Translations under genes and position numbers: made by a program
The notes under the pieces: generated by a model
Databases searched by the model: none
What the model was told of the DNA's origin: nothing
What the model saw: only the letters and a program-made list of their open reading frames with translations
Assembly (NCBI RefSeq): GCF_040253615.1
Contig: NZ_JBEJGY010000004.1
Location: 5,518,001-5,582,000, forward strand
Direction of reading: 5' to 3'
Length of the DNA: 64,000 nucleotides
Source of the DNA: Streptomyces sp. Edi4
GTDB taxonomy: Bacteria; Actinomycetota; Actinomycetes; Streptomycetales; Streptomycetaceae
Shown here: positions 24,681 through 33,959 of the stretch, one piece after another
How the letters are laid out: the number at the start of each line of letters is the position of its first letter
Position numbering within the stretch: the first letter of the stretch is position 1

Positions 24681-24861
24681 GCGACCGAACCTAACCCGGA
24701 GGCCGCACTTCCGCGCTGTGCGCCGGGTCACGCCGCGTCCGGCGTCCCGGCCACTCCTCACGGTGGCTCAGGGCGTGACGTGCGCCGCGCCGTTGGACTG
24801 CGCGCACCTGATCGCCCGGCGGGCCGGATGCCCTCCATCCGCATGCGCCTAGGCTGCGGGC

Positions 24862-25404
24862 ATGCACCGCATTCTCGTGACCGGGAGCACCGGAGCCGGC
24901 AAGTCCACCCTGGCGCGCGCTCTGGGGGAGCGGATCGGCGTGCCGTATTACGAGATGGACGCCCTGTTCTACGCCGGACCGGGCTGGGCCGAGGACCCCC
25001 GGTTCGGGACGCGGGTGGCCGAGATCGCGTCCACCGGGGCCTGGGTCTTCGACTCCTACGGCCCGACAGAGGTCCGCGACCTGCTGTGGGAACGCGCGGA
25101 CACGGTGGTGTGGCTGGACTATCCGCGCCGCGTCGTCATGCCGCGGGTGCTGCGCAGGTCGGCGCGCAGGACGCTGACGCGGGAACGGGTCTTCAACGGC
25201 AACCGCGAGACCCTGACGGGCTGGTTCCGCCCCGAGCACCCGGCCCGCTGGTCCTGGGCCCAGCACACGTCCCGCGCCGCCGACATCGCCGCCCGGGCCC
25301 GAAACCCCGACTACGAGCCCCTGCGCACGGTACGCCTCACGACCCCGCGCCAGACAAAGACCTGGCTCGCCCGCCTGCCCGCCGCGCCCGCGCCGCCCCC
25401 ATGA
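24862..25404 (+). CDS. P-loop kinase-like protein (AAA/adenylate-kinase-like topology)
   Basis: 180 residues. The Walker A motif GSTGAGKST is at 8-16. A short hydrophobic strand VVWLDYP (Walker-B-like) follows, and a Lid-like segment has RRTLTRERVFNGNRE. The layout matches the 'topology modulation protein/FlaR' type of small kinases that phosphorylate nucleotides or other small substrates. The C-terminal tail is Pro-rich. Monocistronic, with its 3' end 72 bp from the convergent sodN gene. Confidence 0.82.
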   Translation: MHRILVTGSTGAGKSTLARALGERIGVPYYEMDALFYAGPGWAEDPRFGTRVAEIASTGAWVFDSYGPTEVRDLLWERADTVVWLDYPRRVVMPRVLRRSARRTLTRERVFNGNRETLTGWFRPEHPARWSWAQHTSRAADIAARARNPDYEPLRTVRLTTPRQTKTWLARLPAAPAPPP

Positions 25405-25476
25405 CGAAGAGACCCGACCAAACCCCGGCCGGGCCCCTCCAGCGTGCTGCTTTTCCTTCGGCGAAACCGGCCTGGA
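25405..25476 (-). ncRNA. Possible s-SodF-like sRNA in the sodN 3'UTR
   Basis: In S. coelicolor a stable fragment of the sodN 3'UTR (s-SodF) pairs with sodF mRNA under nickel sufficiency. The equivalent 72-bp stretch here reads, on the minus strand, AAAAGCAGCACGCTGGAG, then a strong GGGGCCCGGCCGGGG stem and a T-rich tail. The terminator-like 3' end suits an sRNA. No sodF is in the window, so pairing could not be checked. This is inference from knowledge of the relative. Confidence 0.3.
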
Positions 25477-25872
25477 TCAGGCCTTCTTGGTCTCCCAGAA
25501 GATGCGGTCGATCTCGGCGATGAGTTCGAGCGCCTTCTCGCCGGTCTTGGGGTCGGTCGACGCCTTCGCGGCCGAGAGGGCCTTGAGGGTGTCGTTGACC
25601 AGCTGGTGGAGCTCGGGGTACTTCTCGAAGTGCGGGGGCTTGAAGTAGTCGCTCCACAGCACGGAGACGTGGTGCTTCGCGAGCTCCGCACGCTGTTCCT
25701 TGATGACCACGGCACGCGCACGGAAGTGCGGGTCCTCGTTGGCCTGGAACTTCTCCTGCACGGCCTTGACCGACTCCGCCTCGATGCGGGCCTGGGCCGG
25801 GTCGTACACACCGCAGGGCAGGTCGCAGTGCGCGCTGACCTTCACCTTGGGGGCAAACAGGCGGGAAAGCAT
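25477..25872 (-). CDS. sodN: Nickel-containing superoxide dismutase
   Basis: 131 residues from MLSRLFAPKVKVSA. The Ni hook HCDLPCGVY starts at residue 15, immediately after the N-terminal prosequence that must be cut off so that His becomes the new N-terminus. The rest is the four-helix bundle typical of NiSOD. The hexameric enzyme removes superoxide in the cytosol. The protease gene sodX is divergent from it, 176 bp away. The frame stays open further upstream but the family start is clear. Nickel availability controls the gene in relatives. Confidence 0.97.
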   Translation of the reverse strand: MLSRLFAPKVKVSAHCDLPCGVYDPAQARIEAESVKAVQEKFQANEDPHFRARAVVIKEQRAELAKHHVSVLWSDYFKPPHFEKYPELHQLVNDTLKALSAAKASTDPKTGEKALELIAEIDRIFWETKKA

Positions 25873-26048
25873 TGAGCTGTCCTTCCTCGTGATCGTCTTC
25901 TCAGGTGGGACATTACTCGGTGAGAGACGGTATTTCGCGGGTGCCCCCATGGGCTTAGGTCAAAAGTCCAGGGTCGCCCCGGGACTCGTGGCGGAACGTA
26001 CCGTGGGGAGTGGCGGCGGGGTGCCGGTGGCCTGGAGGTGGGTGACGT

Positions 26049-26474
26049 ATGACGGACGAGGGGCGGGAGCCGAGGGTGCCGCTCGGGATCGCGGAGGTCC
26101 TGGGAACGTCGATGGTGCCGACGCTGCTGCACGGGGACCAGCTGCTGGTGCACTACGGAGCCGAACTGCGGGCCGGGGACGTGGCGGTGCTGCGTCACCC
26201 GTTGCAGCAGGATCTGCTCATCGTCAAGCGGCTGATGGAGCGGCGCGAGAGCGGCTGGTGGGTGCTGGGGGACAACACCGACGACGAGGTGGTGGACAGC
26301 CGGGCGTTCGGTGCGGTTCCGGCCGAGCTCGTGCTCGGCCGGGTGCGCGGGCGTTTTAGGCCGATGACGGCCGGGCGCAGGCGCTCGGTCGGCTACCTGG
26401 CGTCCTGGGTCGTCTCCTCGGTCAGACCGGTGCTGTCGGACCGCTCGGTCTCCAGGCGCTTGCGGGCCCGGTAG
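26049..26474 (+). CDS. sodX: Nickel-type superoxide dismutase maturation protease
   Basis: 141 residues. A signal-peptidase-I-like S24/S26 fold is visible: the nucleophile Ser in GTSMVPTL (about 20) and the general-base Lys in IVKRLMER (about 60), followed by LGDNTDDEVVDSR. No membrane anchor is seen, in keeping with SodX acting in the cytosol on the SodN prosequence. The start has GGAGGTGGG just before it. Its last 80 bp overlap the convergent CGNR gene, so the C-terminal Arg/Ser tail may not be conserved. Confidence 0.92.
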   Translation: MTDEGREPRVPLGIAEVLGTSMVPTLLHGDQLLVHYGAELRAGDVAVLRHPLQQDLLIVKRLMERRESGWWVLGDNTDDEVVDSRAFGAVPAELVLGRVRGRFRPMTAGRRRSVGYLASWVVSSVRPVLSDRSVSRRLRAR

Positions 26475-27007
26475 GCGGCCACGTTGGCACGGGTCGCGCA
26501 GCGGTCCGAGCAGTAGCGGCGCGAGCGGTTGGTCGAGGTGTCGAGATAGGCGTTGCGGCACGGCGCCGCCTGGCACAGGCCGAGCCGGTCGACGCCGAAC
26601 TCCGTGAGGTGGAAGGCCAGTCCCATGGAGGCGATCGCGGCGTAGCCCGCCGTCGCGTTCGAGGGGTGGTCGGCCAGGTGCATGTGCCACAGCGGGCGGC
26701 CGTCCTCGTCGCGGTGCTCGTGGCCCGACACCTGCGGGCTGACGGGGAATTCGAGCAGCAGCGAGTTGAGGAGGTCCACCGCCTGGACCTCCTGGCCCCC
26801 GTCGGCCGCCTCGAAGACCGCGCGCAGCCGGGCCCGCACCGAGCGGAAACGCGTCACGTCCGCGTCCGTGGCCCTGCGGGCCGCCGACTGGTTGGTGCCG
26901 AACAGGGCGCGGACCGCGTCGACCGACGTCAGCGTGTCCTTGTTGCGGGCCGGCTCCTCGGTGTTGACCAGGCGCACGGCGTAGTCCGAGTAATAGGCCA
27001 GTTCCAC
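26393..27007 (-). CDS. CGNR zinc-finger transcriptional regulator (ABATE domain)
   Basis: 204 residues. An N-terminal ABATE-like helical stress domain (1-130, MELAYYSDYAVRLVNTEE to AYAAIASMG) precedes a CGNR zinc finger with cysteines in LGLCQAAPCRNAYLD and RRYCSDRCATR (C-x4-C ... C-x3-C). In this family the first half binds a ligand and the zinc finger binds DNA. The gene converges with sodX and overlaps its 3' end by 82 bp. It is divergent from the methyltransferase gene 100 bp away, which is the most plausible target besides itself. Confidence 0.88.
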   Translation of the reverse strand: MELAYYSDYAVRLVNTEEPARNKDTLTSVDAVRALFGTNQSAARRATDADVTRFRSVRARLRAVFEAADGGQEVQAVDLLNSLLLEFPVSPQVSGHEHRDEDGRPLWHMHLADHPSNATAGYAAIASMGLAFHLTEFGVDRLGLCQAAPCRNAYLDTSTNRSRRYCSDRCATRANVAAYRARKRLETERSDSTGLTEETTQDAR

Positions 27008-27107
27008 TTGTAGTCCTTACGGCGGCGGTCTAGGGTCGGGGGCGTTCCAGGTAACGGCTGGGTGCCCATCGAGGGTATTACACGGCGGCTTCGAAGGAGG
27101 GTTTCCG

Positions 27108-27893
27108 GTGACGGAAACGGGTGCGGAAACAGGTACGGGTACGGGCGGCGGCACCACCTGGCGCGGCTGGCAGGACAGCTGGGACCGTCAGCAGGAGTGG
27201 TACATGCCGGACCGCGAGGAGCGCTTCCGGGTCATGCTCGACATGGTCGAGGCCTGCGTCGGGCCCGCGCCGCGCGTGCTGGACCTCGCGTGCGGTACAG
27301 GGAGTATTACGGACCGGCTCCTCAAGAGGTTCCCGCAAGCGGTGAGCACCGGCGTGGATCTCGACCCCGCCCTGCTCGCCATCGCCGGCGGCACCTTCGC
27401 CGGGGACGAGCGGGTCACCTTCGTGAGCGCCGACCTCAAGGACCCGGGATGGGTCAAGGCGCTCCCGTACGATTCCTACGACGCCGTGCTCACCGCGACC
27501 GCCCTGCACTGGCTGCACAGCGAGCCGCTGGCCGCGCTCTACGGGCAGGTCGCCGGGCTCGTGCGGGAGGGAGGCGTCTTCATGAACGCCGACCACATGA
27601 TCGACCCCGCCACCCCGCGCATCAACGCGGCCGAACGCGCCCACCGCCACGCCGCGATGGACCGCGCCAAGGCCGCCGGCGCCCTGGACTGGGCCGAGTG
27701 GTGGGCGCTGGCCGCCAAGGACCCCGTACTGGCCGGACCGACCGCCGCGCGGTACGAGATCTACGGCGAGCACGCCGACGGCGACATGCCCTCGGTGTCC
27801 TGGCACGCCGAGACCCTGCGCGCGGCCGGGTTCGCCGAGGCCCGCCCCGTGTGGGCCTCCCCTTCGGACACCCTGCTCCTCGCCCTGAAGTAG
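27108..27893 (+). CDS. Class I SAM-dependent methyltransferase
   Basis: 261 residues from GTG at 27108 with AAGGAGG upstream. After a Gly/Thr-rich tail (1-18) the Rossmann-like methyltransferase core begins. Motif I is VLDLACGTGSITDRL (about 59-73), motif II is GVDLDPALL, and the post-I acidic residues are FVSADLKDPGW. The later YDAVLTATALHWLH is typical of ubiquinone/UbiE-like small-molecule methyltransferases. The substrate is unknown. It sits alone between the CGNR regulator and a strong terminator. Confidence 0.87.
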   Translation: MTETGAETGTGTGGGTTWRGWQDSWDRQQEWYMPDREERFRVMLDMVEACVGPAPRVLDLACGTGSITDRLLKRFPQAVSTGVDLDPALLAIAGGTFAGDERVTFVSADLKDPGWVKALPYDSYDAVLTATALHWLHSEPLAALYGQVAGLVREGGVFMNADHMIDPATPRINAAERAHRHAAMDRAKAAGALDWAEWWALAAKDPVLAGPTAARYEIYGEHADGDMPSVSWHAETLRAAGFAEARPVWASPSDTLLLALK

Positions 27894-27916
27894 TCGGCGT
27901 CACGGTGCGTACGCGG

Positions 27917-27953
27917 AAGGGGGGTTGGGGGCTTCGCGCCCCCAACCCCCCTT
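27917..27953. terminator. Strong bidirectional terminator
   Basis: A perfect 16-bp stem, AAGGGGGGTTGGGGGC against its complement, closes on the five-base loop TTCGC. It lies between the convergent methyltransferase and ABC transporter genes. On either strand the 3' arm ends in TT, so it can terminate both transcripts. Confidence 0.9.
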
Positions 27954-27982
27954 CGAACGGGGCTACTTACCCGCGCTCACGC

Positions 27983-28750
27983 TCACAGCACCTTGGACAG
28001 GAACGACTTCGTCCGGTCGTGCTGAGGGTTCGTCAGGACCTCGCGCGGGTGGCCGGCTTCGACCACCACGCCGTCGTCCATGAAGACCAGCGAGTCGCCG
28101 ACCTCGCGCGCGAAGCCCATCTCGTGGGTGACCACGATCATCGTCATGCCGTCCTCGGCCAGGCCCCGCATGACGTCCAGGACGTCACCCACCAGCTCCG
28201 GGTCGAGCGCGGAGGTCGGCTCGTCGAAGAGCATCAGCTTCGGCTGCATCGCCAGCGCGCGGGCGATCGCCACGCGCTGCTGCTGGCCGCCGGAGAGCTG
28301 CGAGGGGTAGTTGCCCGCCTTGTCCGCGAGGCCCACCCGGTCGAGCAGCTTCAGCGCCCGCTCGCGGGCCACCGACTTGGACTCCCGCTTGACCTGGACC
28401 GGCGCCTCCATGACGTTCTCGACGGCCGTCATGTGCGGGAACAGGTTGAAGCGCTGGAAGACCATGCCGATGTCCCGGCGCTTGCGGGCGACCTCGCTGT
28501 CCTTCAGCTCGTAGAGCTTGTCGCCCTTCTGCCGGTAGCCGACCAGCTCGCCGTCGACGTACAGCCGCCCGGCGTTGATCTGCTCCAGGTGGTTGATGCA
28601 CCGCAGGAAGGTGGACTTGCCCGAACCGGACGGGCCGATCAGGCAGAACACCTCGCCCTCGGCCACCTCCAGGTCGATGCCCTTGAGGATGTGGGCGGGG
28701 CCGAACGACTTGTGGACGCCCTCCGCCTTGACCATCGGTTGTGCAGTCAT
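27983..28750 (-). CDS. Polar amino acid ABC transporter, ATP-binding protein
   Basis: 255 residues from MTAQPMVKAEG; upstream in-frame codons overlap the permease gene. Walker A is GPSGSGKST (about 38-46), the signature is LSGGQQQRVAIARAL, Walker B is LMLFDEPTSALDP and the H-loop is VVTHEMGFA. It matches the GlnQ/HisP group that energises polar amino acid uptake. It is the last gene of a three-gene operon (binding protein, permease, ATPase), with a 4-bp gap to the permease stop. Confidence 0.94.
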   Translation of the reverse strand: MTAQPMVKAEGVHKSFGPAHILKGIDLEVAEGEVFCLIGPSGSGKSTFLRCINHLEQINAGRLYVDGELVGYRQKGDKLYELKDSEVARKRRDIGMVFQRFNLFPHMTAVENVMEAPVQVKRESKSVARERALKLLDRVGLADKAGNYPSQLSGGQQQRVAIARALAMQPKLMLFDEPTSALDPELVGDVLDVMRGLAEDGMTMIVVTHEMGFAREVGDSLVFMDDGVVVEAGHPREVLTNPQHDRTKSFLSKVL

Positions 28751-28754
28751 GGGG

Positions 28755-29690
28755 TCACCGCCGCCAGTTGGTAAGGGAGAGCAGGTTCGACTTGACGCGC
28801 TCCAGCGGCGTGGGCGGCAGGGCGCGCAGCGAACCTCGTGCGAAACGGCGCTCCAGGTAGTACTGGCCGACGCTGAACACACTGGTCAGGGCCAGGTACC
28901 AGAGCGAGGCCAGGAACAGCATCTCCATCACCGCGAACGAGGTCGCGGCGACGTCCTGGGCGCTGCGCAGCAGATCCTGGTACTGGACGGCGACGACCAG
29001 CGACGACGTCTTGAGCATGTTGATGAACTCGTTGCCCGTCGGCGGGATGATCACCCGCATCGACTGGGGGAGCACCACACGGCGCATGGTCTGCGTCTGG
29101 GTCATGCCGAGGGCGTGCGCGGCCTCGGTCTGGCCCTCGTCCACCGACTGGATGCCGGCCCGGACGATCTCCGCCATGTACGCGCCCTCGTTGAGACCGA
29201 GGCCGAGCAGGGCGGCGAGGAAGGGCGTCATGACCGCGGTCATGTAGTCCTTGTAGAACCCGAGGTTCAGGATCGGGAAGATCAGCGCCAGGTTGAACCA
29301 GATCAGGAGCTGTACGTAGACCGGGGTGCCGCGGAAGAACCAGATGTACAGCCAGGCGACCGAACTGGTCACCGGGTTCTTCGAGAGCCGCATCACGGCG
29401 AACAGCACGCCGAGGATCAGGCCCACCGCCATCGAGACCACGCTGATCAGGACGGTGTGCCACAGACCGGTCAGGATGCTGGCGTCGAACAGCTTGTCCG
29501 TCACCGTCGCCCAGCGCACATTGCCCTGGGCGAACGCGTACCCGAGCGCGCCGAGCACGGCGACGACGAGGACGGCGCTGATCCAGCGGCCGTAGTGGCG
29601 GACCGGGATGGCCCGGATGACGTCCGGGGGGACCTGCCCCGGCGCGGCTCCCGCCTCGCCGGTGGGGGTCTTGTCGAGCTTGTCAGTCAC
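28755..29690 (-). CDS. Polar amino acid ABC transporter, permease
   Basis: 311 residues from a GTG start. A 40-residue cytoplasmic N-terminus leads to about five or six helices, with the HisM/GlnP-type EAA loop EGQTEAAHALGMTQTQTMRRVVLP (quoted in part: EAAHALG) and IIPPTGNEFINMLK. A C-terminal basic tail follows. One permease gene only, so it probably works as a homodimer with the adjacent ATPase. The gap to the binding-protein stop is 27 bp. Substrate choice rests on the binding protein. Confidence 0.92.
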   Translation of the reverse strand: MTDKLDKTPTGEAGAAPGQVPPDVIRAIPVRHYGRWISAVLVVAVLGALGYAFAQGNVRWATVTDKLFDASILTGLWHTVLISVVSMAVGLILGVLFAVMRLSKNPVTSSVAWLYIWFFRGTPVYVQLLIWFNLALIFPILNLGFYKDYMTAVMTPFLAALLGLGLNEGAYMAEIVRAGIQSVDEGQTEAAHALGMTQTQTMRRVVLPQSMRVIIPPTGNEFINMLKTSSLVVAVQYQDLLRSAQDVAATSFAVMEMLFLASLWYLALTSVFSVGQYYLERRFARGSLRALPPTPLERVKSNLLSLTNWRR

Positions 29691-29717
29691 AGCGACTGCC
29701 CTTCAGTGGTGCGCGGG

Positions 29718-30680
29718 TCAGGAGCCGCCGTTGATGGCTGCCTTGGTGACGGCGCCCTGCGCACCGCCCCACTTGTCGATGGCCGTCTTGTACGAGCCGT
29801 CCTTGATGATCGCGTCAAGCGCCTGCGACAGGGCGTCGCGCAGCTGGGTGTTCTTCTTGTCCACCGCGATGCCGAAGGGGCCCGCGTCGGAGGGGTTGGC
29901 GACCGCCTCGAAGTCGGCGCCGCCGCCCGCGGTCTTCGCGATGTACGCGGCCACCGGGGAGTCGTTGAGGTCGGCGACCGCGCCGCCGGCCTTGACGCGC
30001 GTCTGCGCCTCGGCGTCGGTGGCGAAGGCCTCGAAGTCCAGCTTGCCCTTGCCGTCCTTCTCGCACTTGGCGGCGAGGTCCTTGGCGGCCTGCTCATAGG
30101 TGGTGCCGCGCTGCACGGCGATCTTCTTGCCGCACAGGTCGTCGGTGGACTTGATGCCCTGCGGGTTGCCCTTCTTGACCAGGATGCCGGTGCTCGCCGT
30201 GTAGTAGTCGACGAAGTCGACACCCGTACCGGTCTTCTTGCCGTCCTTGTCGAGGCCTTCCTGGCGGGCCTTGGTGTCGCTCACCGAGGACATGACCGCG
30301 TCGTAGCGGCCGGTCGGCAGCGCGCCGAGGAGGGTGTCGAAGGTGCCGCTGGTGAACTCGAACTTCACGCCGAGCTGCTTGCCGAGGGCCGCGGCGATGT
30401 CCGGGTCGATGCCCACGATGTTCTCGCCCTGCTTGAACTCCATGGGGGCGTACGTGGCGTCCGTGCCGACCTTGATGACGCCGGCCTTCTGGATGTTGGC
30501 GGGGAGCTTGGAGAAGAGCGGCGCGGACTTCGAGGCCCCGCCCGACGACTCGGGGGCCGAGCCCTTCTTCGTCTGGTCACCGCAGCCGGTGACCAGCAGG
30601 GCGCCCGCGACCGCGATCGCGCCGACCGCGGCAATCCGGGAGGTGGCGGCGGTCGTGCGGCGGGTGGTGCTTGCGGTCAT
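29718..30680 (-). CDS. Amino acid ABC transporter substrate-binding lipoprotein
   Basis: 320 residues from MTASTTRRTT. A lipoprotein signal ends in the lipobox LLVTGC (lipidated C33), followed by a Gly/Ser linker and the SBP_bac_3 (periplasmic-binding-protein family 3) domain with GVIKVGTDATYAPMEF, GIDPDIAAALGKQLG and the KKIAVQRGTTYEQ hinge region. Family 3 proteins bind polar amino acids such as glutamine, glutamate or cystine. Anchored to the outer face of the membrane, it feeds the permease-ATPase pair that follows. First gene of the operon, divergent from malic enzyme. Confidence 0.93.
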   Translation of the reverse strand: MTASTTRRTTAATSRIAAVGAIAVAGALLVTGCGDQTKKGSAPESSGGASKSAPLFSKLPANIQKAGVIKVGTDATYAPMEFKQGENIVGIDPDIAAALGKQLGVKFEFTSGTFDTLLGALPTGRYDAVMSSVSDTKARQEGLDKDGKKTGTGVDFVDYYTASTGILVKKGNPQGIKSTDDLCGKKIAVQRGTTYEQAAKDLAAKCEKDGKGKLDFEAFATDAEAQTRVKAGGAVADLNDSPVAAYIAKTAGGGADFEAVANPSDAGPFGIAVDKKNTQLRDALSQALDAIIKDGSYKTAIDKWGGAQGAVTKAAINGGS

Positions 30681-31293
30681 GGTCGGGTTCCTCCGGCAGG
30701 TGTTGAGGGAGTGGCCATGGCGTGCGTACAACGAAACGCACAGGTCCTGGCGGTGGTCGTGCACGCGTCCTCGGGTGTCGCGACCGCGGCGTGAACCGCG
30801 TGTGAAGTCGCATCTTGCCATTCGGACCTCGAAAATCGAGGTCGCAGCCATGTCAAAATCGGATAACGGGTCACCCCCCGAATCCGCCCATGCCGCCACA
30901 TCCCGGCTCTCGGCGCGGGACCATCTGCGGGCCGGGCCTCCATCGGCCGTGAATTCTCCGGTTCATCTCATGATGCGGATATGTTTCATGCCGCGTAACC
31001 GACTTGTCGGGACACCGCGTGAAGAGTCGTGTCACGGTACGGAGGCCGCTTGCGACGGAGCGTCGACGCTGGGTCAATATGGACTCGTCGGCGGACGTCT
31101 CTGTCCGGTAAGAAGGATCCTTACACCCCTCATCCGGGGCTCAGGGCGCGTGTGCGGCGCGCCCGCGCGTACGTACCTCCTCCCCGCGGGGCGGGCCAAC
31201 CGCCCTCAGCGGGGCACGTACGCGGGTCCGCCCACCCCTCCTCAACAAGGAGTGGCCACCCTCAACTGATGAAGACTTAAGGGGTACAACACC
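30681..31293. other. Long divergent region between the ABC operon and malic enzyme
   Basis: About 610 bp with no supported gene; frames that cross it lack any domain. It holds the promoters of both flanking units. Visible elements are a perfect dyad GACCTCGA/TCGAGGTC around three As at 30825-30843 and a perfect 10-bp palindrome AAGGATCCTT at 31113-31122. The stretch around 30930-31090 is AT-richer than its surroundings, as expected of promoters. I cannot assign a regulator. Confidence 0.5.
30825..30843. promoter_or_regulatory. Perfect dyad upstream of the ABC operon
   Basis: GACCTCGA-AAA-TCGAGGTC, 8-bp arms with a 3-bp centre, about 145 bp upstream of the binding-protein start. An operator or a transcript hairpin; the binding factor is unknown. 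Confidence 0.45.
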
Positions 31294-32511
<1,218 letters not shown>

Positions 32512-32534
32512 CGGCATCCGGATCTGTGCGTACG

Positions 32535-32575
32535 CGGCCGTGCCGGGCGCTCCTTCGGGGAGCCCGGCACGGCCG
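32535..32575 (+). terminator. Terminator of the malic enzyme gene
   Basis: CGGCCGTGCCGGGCGCTCC pairs with the downstream GGGGAGCCCGGCACGGCCG with one bulge, closing on TTCG. A long GC stem 24 bp after the stop codon. Confidence 0.85.
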
Positions 32576-32654
32576 TTCGCGCTCTCGCGGCGTGCGGGGC
32601 GTCACAGCCGTGGGAGGTTCCGGCGGCCGGGCCGCGCACCCTAAGGTCAGGGCC

Positions 32655-33620
32655 ATGTTCGCCGCATACGCCGCCCGCATCGACCGTGACCAGCCGCTCA
32701 GCGGCCTCGAGTTGGGGGAGCGGCCGGCCCCCGAGGTGCGCCCCGGCTGGAGCCTGATCGACGTACGGGCCGCCTCCCTCAACCACCACGACATCTGGTC
32801 GCTGCGCGGGGTCGGGCTCACCGAGGACAAACTGCCGATGATCCTGGGCTGCGACGCGGCCGGGGTCGACCAGGACGGCAACGAGGTCGTCCTGCACTCG
32901 GTGATCGGCCAGAGCGGTCACGGGGTCGGCCCCGCCGAGGGCCGCTCGATCCTCACCGAGAAGTACCAGGGCACCTTCGCCGAGCAGGTCGCCGTACCCA
33001 CCTGGAACGTGCTGCCCAAGCCGAAGGGGATGAGCTTCGCGGAGGCCGCGTGCCTGCCGACGGCGTGGCTGACCGCCTACCGGATGCTGTTCACCAACGC
33101 CGGTGTGCGGCCCGGGGATTCGGTGCTCGTGCAGGGCGCGGGGGGCGGCGTCGCCACGGCCGCGATCGTGCTCGGCAAGGCGGCGGGGCTCCGGGTCTTC
33201 GCCACCAGCCGCGACGAGGCCAAGCGCCGGCGGGCGGTGGCGCTGGGGGCGGTCGAGGCGTACGAATCGGGGGCGCGACTGCCGCAGCGCGTGGACGCGG
33301 TGATCGAGACGGTGGGGGCGGCGACCTGGTCCCACTCCGTGAAGTCCCTGCGCCCCGGGGGGACCCTGGTCATCTCCGGCGCCACCAGCGGCGACCGGCC
33401 CGCCCACGCCGAGCTGACCCGCATCTTCTTCCTGGAGCTGAAGGTCGTCGGCTCGACCATGGGCACGAAGGACGAGCTGGAGGACCTGCTCGCGTTCTGC
33501 TCGGCGACGGGTGTGCGTCCCGTCATCGACGAGGTGCTTCCGCTTGACCGGGCCCGGGAGGGCTTCGAGAAGGTGGCGACGGGGGACGTCTTCGGGAAGG
33601 TCGTCCTCACGGTGGAGTGA
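32655..33620 (+). CDS. Zinc-type/quinone oxidoreductase-like MDR dehydrogenase
   Basis: 321 residues from MFAAYAARIDRDQP. The medium-chain dehydrogenase layout is clear: a GroES-like N-terminal half with SLNHHDIWSLRG, then the Rossmann half with VLVQGAGGGVATAAIVLGKAAG. The structural and catalytic zinc cysteines of classical ADH are missing, so a quinone oxidoreductase or related NADPH reductase is more likely. It stands alone between a terminator and the small HTH gene. The C-terminal GKVVLTVE is typical of the family. Confidence 0.88.
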   Translation: MFAAYAARIDRDQPLSGLELGERPAPEVRPGWSLIDVRAASLNHHDIWSLRGVGLTEDKLPMILGCDAAGVDQDGNEVVLHSVIGQSGHGVGPAEGRSILTEKYQGTFAEQVAVPTWNVLPKPKGMSFAEAACLPTAWLTAYRMLFTNAGVRPGDSVLVQGAGGGVATAAIVLGKAAGLRVFATSRDEAKRRRAVALGAVEAYESGARLPQRVDAVIETVGAATWSHSVKSLRPGGTLVISGATSGDRPAHAELTRIFFLELKVVGSTMGTKDELEDLLAFCSATGVRPVIDEVLPLDRAREGFEKVATGDVFGKVVLTVE

Positions 33621-33703
33621 CGCCGGTCCGGCCGGGCGGGGGTGGGCCGTGGTTTCGCGCGGGGTGTACGTGCGCGGGCTGCGGCCTTTTGCTTGGCGTG
33701 GGT

Positions 33704-33746
33704 GTCAACTTTGGTTGACGATGGGCGGTTGTCAATGTACGTTGAC
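33704..33746. promoter_or_regulatory. Twin palindromic operators over the HTH/Clp-N promoter
   Basis: GTCAACTTTGGTTGAC (33704-33719) and GTCAATGTACGTTGAC (33731-33746) share GTCAA/TTGAC arms, 27 bp centre to centre. The -35-like TTGACG (33715-33720) and -10-like TACGTT (33738-33743), 17 bp apart, lie inside them. The start codon follows the -10 by only seven bases, so the transcript would be leaderless. Autoregulation by the first gene is likely. Confidence 0.7.
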
Positions 33747-33749
33747 GCC

Positions 33750-33959
33750 ATGACCAAGGCAACCGATCTCGCCGCACGAGCCGGCGACCGCGACCCGAGG
33801 GTCGGACTGCGGGCCGTCGCCGCGCTGCGCCGGCTCCTGGAACAGCTCGAATCCGTACAGGTGCGCAGCGCCCGCGATCAGGGCTGGTCATGGCAGGAGA
33901 TCGCCGCCGAGCTGGGGGTCAGCCGGCAGGCCGTCCACAAGAAGCACGGGAGGTCTTGA
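33750..33959 (+). CDS. Small helix-turn-helix DNA-binding protein
   Basis: 69 residues from the ATG at 33750. The helical N-terminus (DPRVGLRAVAALRRLLEQLE) could be a dimerisation helix. The C-terminus is a compact helix-turn-helix (GWSWQEIAAELGVSRQAVHKKH). No ligand domain is present. The gene overlaps the following Clp-N gene by one base and is preceded by two matching palindromes, so it is probably their autorepressor. Confidence 0.85.
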   Translation: MTKATDLAARAGDRDPRVGLRAVAALRRLLEQLESVQVRSARDQGWSWQEIAAELGVSRQAVHKKHGRS

